Part shown: piece by piece, positions 1 through 11,900 of the stretch
Layout of the letters: each line of letters opens with the position of its first letter
How positions within the stretch are numbered: position 1 is the first letter of the stretch
Origin: Edaphochlamys debaryana
Taxonomy: Eukaryota; Chlorophyta; Chlorophyceae; Chlamydomonadales
Assembly (NCBI GenBank): GCA_016858145.1
Contig: JAEHOE010000078.1
Coordinates: 124,001-188,000, forward strand
DNA length: 64,000 bases
Reading direction: 5' to 3'
The notes under the pieces: model-generated
What the model saw: the letters and a program-made list of their open reading frames with translations, nothing else
Databases searched by the model: none
Told to the model about the DNA's origin: nothing
Position numbers and translations under genes: made by a program

Positions 1-799
1 TGGGGAAGGCTGCAAAGGGCGTGGGGTACAACGGAAAGCGGAGGTACTTTCAAGGGAGGCAGCCTGGCCGTCGGCCTTTGGCCGGCCCTGCTGGATGCAC
101 TGCCCCTCGTCCTCACTCATTCATGCGACTCGCCGCTTTCCCCTATCGACACACCGTACACATGCGGGGCTCGATGAGACCCGTGTCGCCTGTCTTGGCG
201 CCAGCATCTTGGTGCCGTACACGTGGTTTCTAGCACTTAACATCCGCCGTCCCTCCCCGCATCCCTTCCCTTTGCGCAGTTCCTTCACTTCAACGCGTTT
301 GGCGGCCAGGCATAAGAAGGCATAGCCACCCCTCGGCGTCTTGACGTATGGTAGCGAGCGAAGGCCTGCCATCCTGGGCCCTCTTTAATGGAAAGCTGTA
401 GCGGTAGCCACGTGTGCCCTGCTCGGATCCACAAGGACGCCAGCGTTGGCCGTCAAGCAACATGGGCGACCCACATCGTCTGCTGTGGGTATCTGTGAGG
501 GCGAGGTGCTGTGTGCCGCTGGAGCGGGTGCGAGGAGTACAAGGCAAGTAGCCTGGGGCATCTGGGGCAGAGGGATTGAGGGGCCATGTGGGTTGGGAGG
601 GCGCGGATGATGCGATCGTTGGTGCACGTACGCCTTGCAGCAGCGTTGCGTCAGGGTGCAACGGTCTGGGGTCGCGGACGCTATACCGGTAGTTGATTAA
701 TGGGCCTTGGGGGTCACCAGCCGAGGGCCGAGTGGGCTGTGCGGAGGTGCTCAAGGGCATGCACGTGTATCGTGTAACACGCTCCTCACGTTCAGACCT

Positions 800-940
800 T
801 CGGGGCCCAAAGGCGTTTGTGCTGCTGCCTGGCTTCGGCCTAGTTCCTAGAGGCGAGTTCACAGCCAAGACAGGCATATTGCTTGTGGCGGAACGTTACA
901 TGCACATGCATGCACCCTAGCAAGGCAAGCACCACGCGAG
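800..940 (+). repeat. Dispersed repeat, copy A
   Basis: This copy matches 1680-1815 in the same orientation. Shared blocks include GGGCCCAAAGGC, CTGGCTTCGGCCT, GTTCACAGCCA, a GCATGCATGC-like stretch and GCAAGCACCACGCGAG, in the same order with similar spacing. The copies differ by scattered substitutions and small indels, so the duplication is old or the element is a multi-copy family. Confidence 0.7.
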
Positions 941-1129
941 CCCGCCTCAGCCGCCCAGCCTCCAGCCACCCAGCCTCGCCCCTCAACGCTCCAGCCACCC
1001 AGCCTCCAGCCACCCAGGCCCGCCCATCGCCGTCGTGCAGGTGCACCGGGACCTCGGTGCCGCCCAGCCCGCCCTCCGGCGGTGGAGGCACGCCTGCGAG
1101 AGCCAGTGCTGGTATCTTCCGTCAGGACC

Positions 1130-1464
1130 TTCTGGCTGAGAGCCAGAAACCCCCCTGCGAGGCCCAAAACCTTCTGGCCATGGGAGCCAGAACACCCCCC
1201 CTGGGAGGTCCAGATCCTTCTGGCTGGGTAGGGTTGGACGTGCGGGGCCGGTCCAAACGTTCTATTCCGGGTGCAGACGTGCTTTTTGGCCCTCAGCGCG
1301 TGCAGATGCTAGGCCGTGTAGCCCTCTCGGCCCCACCCTGGCCCCTCGTGCCCCAGGTCCAAAAGGGTGGAGCCAGAACACCCCCCCGCCGAGGCCCGAA
1401 TCCTTCTGGCTCATAGCCAGAAGCCCCCTGCTGACGGGCCAAAAGCTTCTGGATATCCAGAAGC
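1130..1464. repeat. Cluster of CTTCTGG/CCAGAAG palindromes
   Basis: At least three hairpin-forming inverted repeats share one core: 1130-1148 (TTCTGGCTGAGAGCCAGAA), 1403-1423 (arms CTTCTGGCT and AGCCAGAAG) and 1445-1464, a perfect 20-bp palindrome. Imperfect half-copies of TTCTGG and CCAGAA lie between them, usually followed by runs of C. This looks like a small family of folded repeats, not coding sequence. Confidence 0.7.
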
Positions 1465-1679
1465 AAAAAGAAGGAAAAGAAGAAGATCCCAGCACTGGCG
1501 AGAGGCTGCCGGTGATCGGGGAGTTTTTTGGGCTTTGGATAGGGGAGGAGACTTAGTCGCTCAAGAGGAGCATAGTACTGGTACACCTGCACGTGCACGG
1601 AGCAACAGGACTGGGCAAGCGCCTACCTGCGGGAAGCGCGGGGTGTTGCTGCTAAATTAGCCGGGGGCTCCCCGAACGT

Positions 1680-1815
1680 CAGGGCCCAAAGGCTTGTGCG
1701 CTGCGGCCTGGCTTCGGCCTGGTCTCTCGGGAGGGTTCACAGCCAGGGCAGGCATGCTTCTTGTGACGGATCGTTACACGCATGCATGCGCCTCGCAGGG
1801 CAAGCACCACGCGAG
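1680..1815 (+). repeat. Dispersed repeat, copy B
   Basis: Second copy of the element at 800-940, collinear over about 135 bp. The interval between the two copies holds the CTTCTGG palindrome cluster, so the pair could be the ends of a non-autonomous element. I could not identify terminal inverted repeats or a target-site duplication. Confidence 0.65.
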
Positions 1816-3376
1816 GCGACGCACACATGTCAGACCCCGCCGTCGCATGCCTGTCGCCAGGCCACACGGCCCAGAGATCCGAGAGCGCCACCCCGACGTT
1901 AAGCAGAGCATGAACCCCATAGCCATGCCAGCCAGGGGGGCAAGCATACCGGTACCGTACTAGAAACACACTAAGCACAAAGCCGAGGCCGCCAGCCCCT
2001 CACCGCCCGCTGCTTGGCCTCACCGCCCCTCACCGTCTCCACAGGGGAGGTTTGTCAACAACCAGTTTGCCCCAGACGTCCCACGAGGACAAGGGCCGAG
2101 TCGATTAACCCCGGATTCGTCAAAAGCCGGTGCGCAGGCCAAAGGCAAAAATAGTGCTGCAGACTCCTCTCAGTCTGCGCACGTCGGAGTCCGTTAGGAA
2201 GGGGAGCCAATTACCGAATCACAATGTAACTAAGACACATTTCACGGCACGGGTGGCCGGCGACGTAACCCAAAAGCACCGCCCCGCAGCAGCTCACACC
2301 GGCAACCACAACCACGAATCACTCGCAAAAAACAAACCAGACCAGACCACTCTCACTCGGACCTTGGGTTCGCGCCCACGCTCGCACTCTCGCCGCCTTA
2401 CAAAGTACCCGATCTCCTTTGCCGCCAACACAAGCCCCATTGCGCAGCCCGAAACACACGGAGCTTGCGGTCAGAACCGTCCTTGCCCCGTCAAGTCTCT
2501 TTCTTGTTCCCCTAATCCCCTCCGCGGCCTGCACGAGCAATCGCAAGGCCTACAACCTCTTCAGCCCCCGACAAATCTCCGCGAGTTGCACGTTGCAAGC
2601 GGCCCGCAACACCGAGTCTAACTCCTGACTTCGAGACTCTGTGCCCCATCCGCCGCTCCATCCGCGCTGCTCTCTTCTCAGTTTGTCCATGCAACACACG
2701 AGCGGAGCGCCTAGCCCCAGCAGGCTGTGTACGGTCCAAGCGAGCGTCTCGACGTAACGCCAACTCCGGTACCCGCCTCCAGCGCAGCTATCACCAGTCC
2801 AGTCCAGGCCTGCGCAGTGCCCGGAGTTCCACAAAGCTGAGACACCCCGCACCGATGCTCCCCAACTGCCGCTCTGTGCCGGCTCTCCGGCCTCTTGGCC
2901 TCCACAGATCCGAATCGCTATTTGCATGCACCTCTAGTTGAAGGCGATTGTCTACGCTCCAGGCTACCTGGCCCAGGTCCGCGCCGGTCTGTCCCGCGGC
3001 ACATCAAACCAGACAAGACAGACCGGCGTAGGAGCAGCCAGCTCCTATGCAGCCCCAGCGCGCCCAGCGCCCGGAGCCCCCTCTTGCTAGGGCCTCAGCC
3101 GCCTCCACGGCTCCAGGCCGTGGCGTGCTTTGAAGGGCGCCTCGGTCCGACGCCGCCCCAGCTCTTGCGCCCGCTGCTGCTCCGCACTCCGCTGGTTGGG
3201 ACGCTGGTCGTCCACGTCCGCCCGCTAACCCCCAGGAGAGTCCGGGGCAGGCACCGCCGCTCGGCACCGCGGCCTCCGCCCCTCCGCCAGCGGCAGCAGC
3301 AGCGGCGGGGCGGCAGCGGCCACTCCAGGCTGTGCCCTGCCAGCCCGCGGCCCCGTTACGGCGGGCTTTGAGGAGC

Positions 3377-5374
3377 CTATGCCGCCGCCGGCTTGGCGTT
3401 GCCCCCCTGCCAGGCCTTGAATTTGGCCGTGGCAGTGGCCACCCAGTCCTCCTGGTTGCGCGCCCAAGAAAGGAAGGCGGCGTCCTGCGGAGGTCGCGGA
3501 AGGGCCGTGCAGGAGGTTTGATAATATTGGTTTGGTACCAACTTGGATTAAGGTTGGTACCAAACTAAAGTTGAGCGTGACGCAGCAGATGCACGTGCGA
3601 GAGCTGCTCCGTAAACAGGGCGACCGCGTGGTGCACAGCTGAGGTGTACCTTTCACTCATTTCGATCTCGCTTGCCCTTCCATTCCTTTCTCTCCGCTTC
3701 CCGGCCACAGCCCCTCCCTTGCCATTCCCCTCGCCCGCCATTTCCCCTTCCTCCGTCCCATGCCCGAACCATTTCCCCGCCCCGTTTCCCCCTCCCCCTC
3801 TCTCTCTTGCCCTCCCCCCTCTCGCTTCCCCTCCCTCGTCCCCCCCTCTTTCCGCCCCGCCCCACCAGCAGGGTCATGGCGTTGACCGCCAGCAGCTGAT
3901 GCTCCACGGGCACGCGGGAGAAGTTGAGCGCCTGGGGGGTGGGGGTGGCGGGGGGGTGGGGTGGGCAGGGCGGGATCATATGATGGAAACTGAGGGAGGG
4001 ACCTGCGAGGGCCGCCCAGGCTGTGGCCTTGGCCGCGCAACCCTCGTCCTCGACCCCGACACGCTGGCATGCCCGGAAGGCAGGCATCAGTGCTATGCTG
4101 CGCAACAGAGGTGCATCCTCCGGTCCCCGCCCTTCGAGCCGCACCTGGAAGAGCGGCCAGATGGCCAGCTCGGCGGTGTACGTGGGGATGAAGTCCTACG
4201 GGGCATAGGCAGGGAGGTGGAGTCGCTGGGCAACAACTTGGCAACCGTATGCGCCCAGGCCCCCGCAGCTGAGCAGCCACGGGCGCAGCCGCGACTCCTG
4301 CCGGCCGTTGACACCCGCACCCGCACCTGTTGACCTGCAAACCCCCGCCGCAGCCCTGCTGTACCAACGGGCCGGTCCCCTTCTCCAACAACCCCTCCGT
4401 CAGCAAACACGCCCTCACACGCCCTCGCGCCGCACCTGCGTGATCTTCTTCTTGAAGCCCTCGACCCCGCTGCCGTCAATCGCGGCGCAGCCCCACGCGT
4501 AGAAGAGGATTACGTAAGCGGGCCCCATGATGAGCGTGTCGGCCAGGATCTTGGTCCCGATGAAGGCCGCTGTCCCGGGCGTCAGGAAGCGAGCGACCGT
4601 GGCGTCCAGGCCCGAGTACCTGGCGGGAGAGAGGAGGGAGGTGCGTGTGGAGTGGGGTTGGGGGATGGGAATGGACTTGGGGGATGGGAATGGACTTGGG
4701 GGATGGGTATGGGGCGATGGCGGGAGGGGCTGGTGGGGAAAGCTAACGAGCGGTGGCCCGAGGCTCGAGCACGCGTACGAGGAGGCGGTGGCATGGGTGG
4801 ATGAGTCACTCACCAGAAGTGCCCAACCGGCCCCATGAAGCACGCGCCGAACACCGCCGTGGCAGCCACCCGCCGGGCGTCCATCTCATGCAGCTTCCGC
4901 CTCTCTACCAGCCTGGGGGATAAGAGTGAAGAGGGCGGCACGGGAGGGGTCATGGGCATCAGCGCAGGGGTGAAGGGCCAGCAGGTGGAGAGAGAAGGCG
5001 ACACAACGGATGCGCTTGGCGCCGGGCGGGAGGGCCTGGTGAGGCAGCTGCCGAGGGCTGCCAGTGGGCCGTGGCCGCGGTGCGCACTCACCTTTGTGCG
5101 AGGGCGTCTCCAGTTGCCCAGAGCAAGCAAGAGGTTGTCATCTGGGGGCGGTCACGGTCGCAGAGATCAAGTTGGCAGGTGGGATAAGGAGAGGGGAGGG
5201 TCCCGGGTGCTTGCCCGCGGGTGGACGGCAGAGCACAGTTCGTGGCCAGGGGCGCGATAGGCCCAGACGCTGGGCGCGCACCTGGGTCAGCACTGGGCGC
5301 CTCTCAAGCTGCCTCTCGTAACGCCTCCATATGTTCTGCACGCCCGACCCGACGCCCAGCGAGAACGCCTTCAT
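3377..5374 (-). CDS. Mpv17/PMP22-family membrane protein (216 aa, 7 exons)
   Basis: Family members are small four-helix inner-membrane proteins of mitochondria, peroxisomes or plastids; their transport role is debated. Exons, 5' to 3' on the minus strand: 5374-5282, 5141-5092, 4912-4814, 4619-4436, 4195-4145, 3931-3866, 3484-3377. All junctions are GT-AG, in phase, and sum to 651 nt. Family hallmarks occur in order: WRRYERQLERRPVLTQ near the start, LLWATGDALAQR, GPVGHFWYSGLD, DTLIMGPAYVILFYAWG, DFIPTYTAELAIWPLFQ, NFSRVPVEHQLLAVN, and FLSWARNQED near the C-terminus. Length is normal for the family. ATG at 5374 is the first in-frame ATG, so a strong presequence is not evident and the compartment is uncertain. 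It is divergent from the J-protein gene. The last intron holds a perfect 13-bp inverted repeat. Confidence 0.92.
3530..3565. repeat. Perfect 13-bp inverted repeat in an intron
   Basis: GTTTGGTACCAAC at 3530-3542 and its exact complement GTTGGTACCAAAC at 3553-3565 are separated by 10 bp. The element lies in the last intron of the Mpv17-family gene, about 45 bp upstream of the final exon in the sense of transcription, where a stem could affect splice-site use. Confidence 0.8.
4659..4712. repeat. Short tandem repeat in an intron (about 20-bp unit)
   Basis: About two and a half copies of a GGGGGATGGGAATGGACTT unit lie in the third intron of the Mpv17-family gene (minus strand, between exons 4912-4814 and 4619-4436). 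They appear to be simple intronic expansion. Confidence 0.7.
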
Positions 5375-5952
5375 GGCCTTTATGGATTTCAGCGCAAACC
5401 GCTTGCACCACGCGAGCCTAAGCGACAAGCCTGTAGAGAGTGCTTGCTTTCCTAACTCAGATCAGGCGAGGGCCGGCGCTTGTTGTCGGCGCGGCGGAAA
5501 AGACAATCGAGAGCCTTTAGCGGCGGCGAGGGGGATATGTGGGCGATGCGATTCAAATTGTTTATGTGCGTGTGGGCCTACAGAGCTTGAGAATGCCGTG
5601 GGCAGCGGCCGTCTCCGCCCAAGCCCGCAAAATGGATGCGGCATGAGCACCCCGATGCGGCGTGCCCGGGTTGCCGCCCAAAGCGCCTCTGAACAAAGTA
5701 TCTCTGGTTCCGAGCCAATCAACTCGTGGCCTCGTGGCAAGGGCATCACGCGCAACTGCCTATAGCGTGCATCACTTTGGCCGCTCGCGCAGGGCGCCGC
5801 TTTCTTGCCAAACTGACTGAAGCTACACAAGCTGTGTCACAACTAGCTAGCTTGCGCAGGTTGCCTCCGCGCCCGCGCTGCTCGCGGGAGCCAGCGCGGG
5901 AGCAGGGGTCCGGGGCAATAGAGCGGGGCCGTGAAGGCGTTGAAGCACAGTC
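5375..5952. promoter_or_regulatory. Divergent promoter region, 578 bp
   Basis: This gap separates the start codons of the minus-strand Mpv17-family gene and the plus-strand J-domain gene, so it must hold both 5' UTRs and both core promoters. I see no clear TATA box or recognised regulatory motif. Confidence 0.6.
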
Positions 5953-8900
5953 ATGAGGCTCACGAAGGCTCAGGCGCTCCTGGAGCTCGGTCTCACGGAG
6001 GCAAGTCTGGCGCTAAAATGGATCTGCCCGCCGAGTGCGCCAAAAGGCCCTAGCACGCCGGGCAAGCCATGTTGAACCCTTACGTCTAGTCGAGAGTGTT
6101 TCGACTGAGAGGCGGGGTGCATATGAGCTGAGCGTGGACTGCGGCATGCAGAGTGCCGGCTTCTGGCCCTGGCACGCTTGGCTTAGCATCGTACCCCTGT
6201 TTCATCCGCTTCCCCTCAGTCTGCGTCAGAGGATGACATCAAGAAGACCTATAAGAAGTTGGCGCTGCAATGGTGCGTTGAGTCGTCGCCCCGGCGGTTC
6301 GCTGCTGCGCCTCGGCACGTTGGTTACTCGTCTTGAGACAATGCCGGGGTCACTGTGAATGCTTGTGGACTGGGCCTGCACTTGGCCGGACCCGTGACGA
6401 GAGTCACGGCGGCTGGGGGGGGGGCGGAGGGAAGCGCAGGTTGTCCTCAGCCTCCAGAAGTGAGCCTGGCCTTGACACTCCCCTCACTTACCGGCTTGGG
6501 TGTGTGGCCTGGTCGTGTTTCCGGTGTGGGCGTGAGGCGTGGGCGATTAGGGCAATCGCAGGGGGCACCTCCTGCCCTTCCTCTACGTTGTCACCCAGCC
6601 GTCACCGTGGCCAGGGGGCGTGTCGTGAGCGTGATGCAAGCGCTGGGGTTACATGCTGGCCCTAGCTCGGCGAGAGCTAGCCTCTGTGCGGGGGCCGGGG
6701 CGTGCGGACGCTCCTTTTGCATGTGCCATCCCAGCCTTCACGTTGCCCCTACCTCACCCTGGCCACACCTGACAGGCATCCGGACAAGAACCCGGACAAG
6801 GAGGTCGCGACCGAGAAGTTCCAGGTGGGCAGGGCCGGGGCGGTTGCGCCACCCCACCCCATCATTTGCAGGCAGTGCTCGCTCCTAGTCAGTAGTGCGC
6901 GAACAGCGCGTGTTAGCTGGACGAACCACCCCGGGGGCGAGCACTGCGGTTCCTACATGCGATCCTCCAGCCCGATACCCAATCCCCCTCCAGCCCCCCC
7001 CCCTGAGCGCGCCCTGCCCTGCCGCCACCACCCTTCACGCCACCCGCCCAACTTCTCCCTCGCCGCCCCTCCTCAACCCTCAACCCCCAAACAACGGCCC
7101 CCCCTTCCGCAGATGATCTCAGCCGCCTACGCGCGCCTGTCGGCCCGCAACCACCCCGCCGACGACGACGACCTTGAGGACCTGGACCCGGACGACATCT
7201 TTGACGAGGACGACTTCATGGAGTTCGCAGACATCCTGCGCAGCGAGTTCTTCTACCGCATGTGGGTCGGGGGCGGGGGGCTGGTTCTACCGCATGTGGG
7301 TTGGGGGATGCGGAGGGGGGTGGGAGGGGCTTGAAGGGCAGGGGTGAAAGGGGGCCATGTGGGTCGAGGGAAGGAAGGGGTGGTGTAGGGGGGCGGAAGG
7401 GGGGCATGTGGGTCGGGGCGGGGTGGTGGTGTAGAGGACAGGTGGGTCAAGGGAGTGGAGGGGTCATGCGGGATGTAGGAGGGATAGGGAGGGGGGGTTG
7501 GAGGGGGCATGTGGATCGGCGAGGGTAGGGGGGTGGGAGGGATGCGTGTTTCGGGGCTTTCCGGAGGCAAGGGCAGGGTGGGCCGCTGAGCACAAGTTGA
7601 GAGGCTGCGCTAAATGACCGAACGCCGGGCTGAGATGTCACTCCGTCCCCCTGCACGTGACTAGCCCGTGCCCCGTTCCACACGTGCAGGTTCTTCGGCG
7701 GCATGGGCATGGGCAGCCGCACTCGGCGCGGCGGCATGGGCGGGATGGGCGGCATGGGGGGCATGGGGGGCGGCGGGGTGCACGTGTTCTTCAGCCCCGG
7801 GGGCGGCATGGGCTTCGGCTTCCCGCCCTGCGGCGTGGGGCCGCGGCCGCGACCCGGGTCCAGGGCCGCGCGGCGGGCGCCACCGAAACGTGAGCAGGGA
7901 CGGGGACGGGAAGGGAGGGAGGGGGGGGGGGGCACATGTTGCCTCGGGGTGGATGCACTGCCTGCGGCCTGGCCGTGTGGGATGCAGTGGGCGGCGGATC
8001 GCGGCACCGTGCCGGTTGGACGGGTCTCGTGTGCGCAGCGTCCGCGCCCGTTGACCGGGTTGGCTTCCCACCGGCTCTGTACGTGCACGCCCGGATGGCG
8101 TAGTTACTTTCCCTCCCCGTCTCCGTACTCCCCAGCCCGTGGCGGCTCTTTCTACACGTACGACAGCGACAGTGACTACGACGACTGCGACGACACGGGT
8201 GAGTGCCGACGGGTACGGCACGGCCACGGGAACCTGCCGTACGTACCGTTGCGTGTGGGCGCCCCTTGCTCAGCTCCCGCCGGCAAACGTTTCGGCGGCT
8301 TCTCCCCAGCTGTGACCTGGTTTGTACTGACACTTGCCGCGCCCATTTGCCTTCGACCCCAAGGCTCGTATTCCACGGTGGAGGACGAGGAGGAGCAGCG
8401 GGCGTACTGGGAGTCGCAGGCGGGCGGCCGGGGCGGGGCCAAGACCACGGCGCGGAAGGACGAGCGCAAGCGGCGGGCGAGGGAGGTGGGTGCGCGGAGG
8501 GCAGTGCCAGAGGGGGGAGCCCGGGAGACGCTGGCTGTGTTCTTGTTGTGATACGGCTTGTGTGGTGCTTGTGAAGCGGGCGCAGGGATGGGGCCGTGGC
8601 ACACGCGGCATGTAAGCGCCCTCAAGGCTGCCTCCCCGAGCATCCCGACGGCAACGCACCACGATCCTTATACCTTCCACCCCCCCACCCCCCGCTCCCA
8701 GGCGGACGAGTTCTTCAACCGCACCGACGACCAGCGCCGCGCCGCCTCCGCCACCGCGCCCGACCCCGGGCTGACGCGCTTCGCGGGGCAGCAGCTGCCG
8801 CGGCCCTCGCTGCCGGGCGGCGTGCGCGGGGAGAGCAGTCTGCGCGTGACGCTCGACCCCAAGAAGCGGGCCACCACGTGGCTGGAGCGGGGGCAGATCC

Positions 8901-11900
8901 GGTGAGTGGGATCTGGATCTGGATCCGAAGCAGGGAGGGGAGCTGACACGGGGGGTGGCGTACTCAAATGACAGGGAGGTTGGGCAACCCTCCTCCCTCG
9001 CCCCACCCCCCCCACTCCCACCCCTGCGCCCCCACCCGTCAGGTTCGAGCTGGACTACAAGAAGGCCTCGGAGCCCCCCTCGGCCCCCTGGACCACGCTC
9101 TCCTCCTCCTCCAGCGCCACGTTCGAGGTGACGGGCCTGCAGCCGGGCACGCGCTACCTGTTCAGGGGCCGTGCAGGCGCGTGGGCGCCGGCGGCGGACG
9201 GGCGCGGCCAGGAGCTGCAGGTGCGCGGGGGCTTTGAACGTTTACGGTGGATACGTAGGTGCTTGGGGGCATTGCTCTCGGGGTTTGGGCGCTTGAGGAA
9301 TGTGTTCGCGGGGCGAGGGTGTGCCGGCCAGGGTGCAGGGCCAGCATGTGTTTGCTTGGCTTCCCATAACTAGAGGGCGCTCAGTGGTTTAATACTCAAT
9401 GGAGACCAGACTCCGACTTTCGCGCCCGGTCCCCCGGTCCTGGTCCTGGTCCTGCAGTGGGGCAAGCACTCCGAGGAGAGCACCTTCTCCACGCTAGGGC
9501 GAGCGCCGGCGGAGCCCCCTGCCGCCGCCTCCGCGGCTGCGGCCCCCGCCGGCCCGGCCGCGGCCGCTGGGGCCAGCGCCGGCGGGGGCGGCGCAGGACC
9601 GGGGCCCTCTAGCACCGCCGCCGCCGGCGTTGGCGGCACCGCTGCCCCTGCATCGGCGGCGGCCGAGGGCCCGTCAACCAGTGGTACTGGCGCCGCCGCC
9701 GCCGCTGCGGCGGCGGCCGAGGCGGACGCTGCCGGCAAGGGCGGGAAGAAGAAGAAGGGCAAGGGCGGCAAGGTGGAGGCGGCGGGGCCGGGAGCCACGG
9801 AGGCGCGTGCGGCAGAGCTGGTGGGTGCTGCCTGGTGCTCCCCTGTCTGGGCGCTCCCAGCGTTACCATGGCGCGTGCTCCCCATCACCTTAAGTGCAGC
9901 CTTCGATTGAGGGTGTGCCATCCATGCCGAGGCCTTGTGATGAGCTTAGTAAGGCCTTTGTTTAAGGCGTAATCACAGGCCTTTTACGCGGCCTTTTCGG
10001 AAAGGCGCAGTCACAGGCCTTTATCCAAAGCGTCTCGCGGTTGGATGGTGTGTCAAGTGGCCGCCCGACCGCCAACGTGTTATCCTGACCTTGCCTCCCT
10101 CCGCTGCTGTCTGCAGGAGCGACAGAAGCGAGCCGATGAGGAGCGGCAGCGGGCCGCGGCCGCCGCAGCGGAGGAGCGGAAACGCGCGGAGGCGGAGAAG
10201 GAGGCGGCGATGCGCGCCGCAATGGAGGTGGGTGGTCGCGGCTCGACTGGGGCACGTGCCAGGGAGCCCTGTAGGCAAGAAAGCTGGGACGCGGTTGGAA
10301 TCGATCGCGCACTGGCCTGCATTAGTTTGGATATGGAGATCACGCTTTACTGACTTGCTGCGTGCGTACTGCAGGCGGCGGCTGCCGAGTACGAGCAGTC
10401 CGTACGGGAGGCGGCGGCTGCCGTACAGCGCGAGAACGCCACGACCGGCAAGGCCGGGAAGAAGGGCGCGGCGGGCGGCGGCTCCTCGCAAGCGGCGGGC
10501 GCCAAGCCCGATGCCGCGGCCAGCGGCACCGCTGCGCCGGCAGCGGGGTCAGGGGCAGGCAAGGGCGGCAAGGCCGGTAGCAACGCGGCGGCTGCGTCTG
10601 CCTTCGCCGCCCAGCAGCCGCATGCAGGCGGTGCAGGCCGGCCGCAGCAAGCGGGCGGCAAGGGCGCAGGGCCCGCGTCCCAGCCGGCTCCACCACCGGC
10701 TACGCAGCGACAGGGCTCGGGGTCAAACACGGCAAGGCAGCCGCCGCCAGCGGCGGTGCCTGGGCCGGGGCCTCAGCGCGGTGGCTCGGGCTCCGGCCCT
10801 GGCCCTGGCCTCGGCGCGAGGGGCGGGGCGGCGGCCTCACAGCCGCAGCCGCAGGCATCGGGGAGGCAGGCGGGGCCCGGCCGACCGTCGGGGCCGGCCC
10901 CGGGGGGACAGGCGGGGCAGGCGGCCGGCCGAGGCGGGAGGGGCGCGGGGGCGCAGCCGGCCCCCGCTGCCGGGGGGCGCGGCGCGGCGGCGTCCTCTCG
11001 CTATTCGGTGAGGGCTCGTGGGGTGACTTGTCTCGGCGTGCTGTCGTCGCGGCCAAGCATTGAGGGTTGATGCAAGGGCGTGAGGTTGCCTGCAAGAGCG
11101 CTACCAGCTGACTCGGCCTCGCGCCCGCCCTGTCCGCACGCGCACGAGCTGATACCATCGGCGCGTCTCGCTCGATCCCGCTCATCACATATGCCCCCAA
11201 CTGCGCTTACAAGCCTCCTTGGCCGCTCTGCTGCTCTCTTGCTCCTTTGCAGGAGGATTACGAGCTGGAGCTAGCGATCGCTGCCTCCCTGCGGACCGCC
11301 CAGCAGGAGGGCCATGCAGACCTGATTGATCCGGACACCCTCGCTGCCGTACACATGACCTCGACCCAGGGGCCTGGGGCGGGCCAGGTGCACGGCGGTC
11401 AGGGCGGGCGAGGCGGCGGCGCCAAGGGCGGGCGGCGGGACGCACCGGCGCCGTACATGGAGGCCGCGACTGGCGGCGTCGCTGCGACGGCAGTCCCGCC
11501 GCCGCCCTCCGCCGCCGACCACTTTCCGTCGCTGCCCACGGCGGCGCCGCCAGCGGCGGCCAAGGGGCCTGCGGCGACAGCTGCGGCGGCGGCATCGTCA
11601 CAGGTGCCTGTGTACCAGCTCGTCAAGCCAACGGCGGTGGCGGCAGCGCAGGCGCCGCCTCCGACGACGGCAGCGGCAGGAGCCGCCGCCAGGGGCGCCG
11701 CCAAGCCAGCCCCCGCTGCCCCTGCACCGAGTCCCGTCACCGCGGTACCGCAGGCCACACGGCAGCCCTCGGGCTCGGCACCACCGGTCGTGACGCCAGC
11801 GGCGGCGTCACAAGCACCGACGCCAGTCATGGCGCAGTACCCCATGCCCACCCCCGCCGCCGCCGCTAGCAGCGGTCCCGCCGGGGGCCAGGCAGCTTAC

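Larger units (their letters stand above)
1..3376. other. Gene-poor left flank with repeats
   Basis: I find no reading frame here with the codon bias, splice structure or family motifs of the genes further right. The first 2 kb is repeat-derived (a diverged repeat pair and a cluster of palindromes, listed separately). Positions 2000-3376 lie downstream of the minus-strand Mpv17-type gene and probably include its 3' UTR; a TGTAA on the minus strand at 2398-2402 is a candidate polyadenylation signal about 975 nt after that stop codon. A gene entering from the left edge cannot be excluded. Confidence 0.5.
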
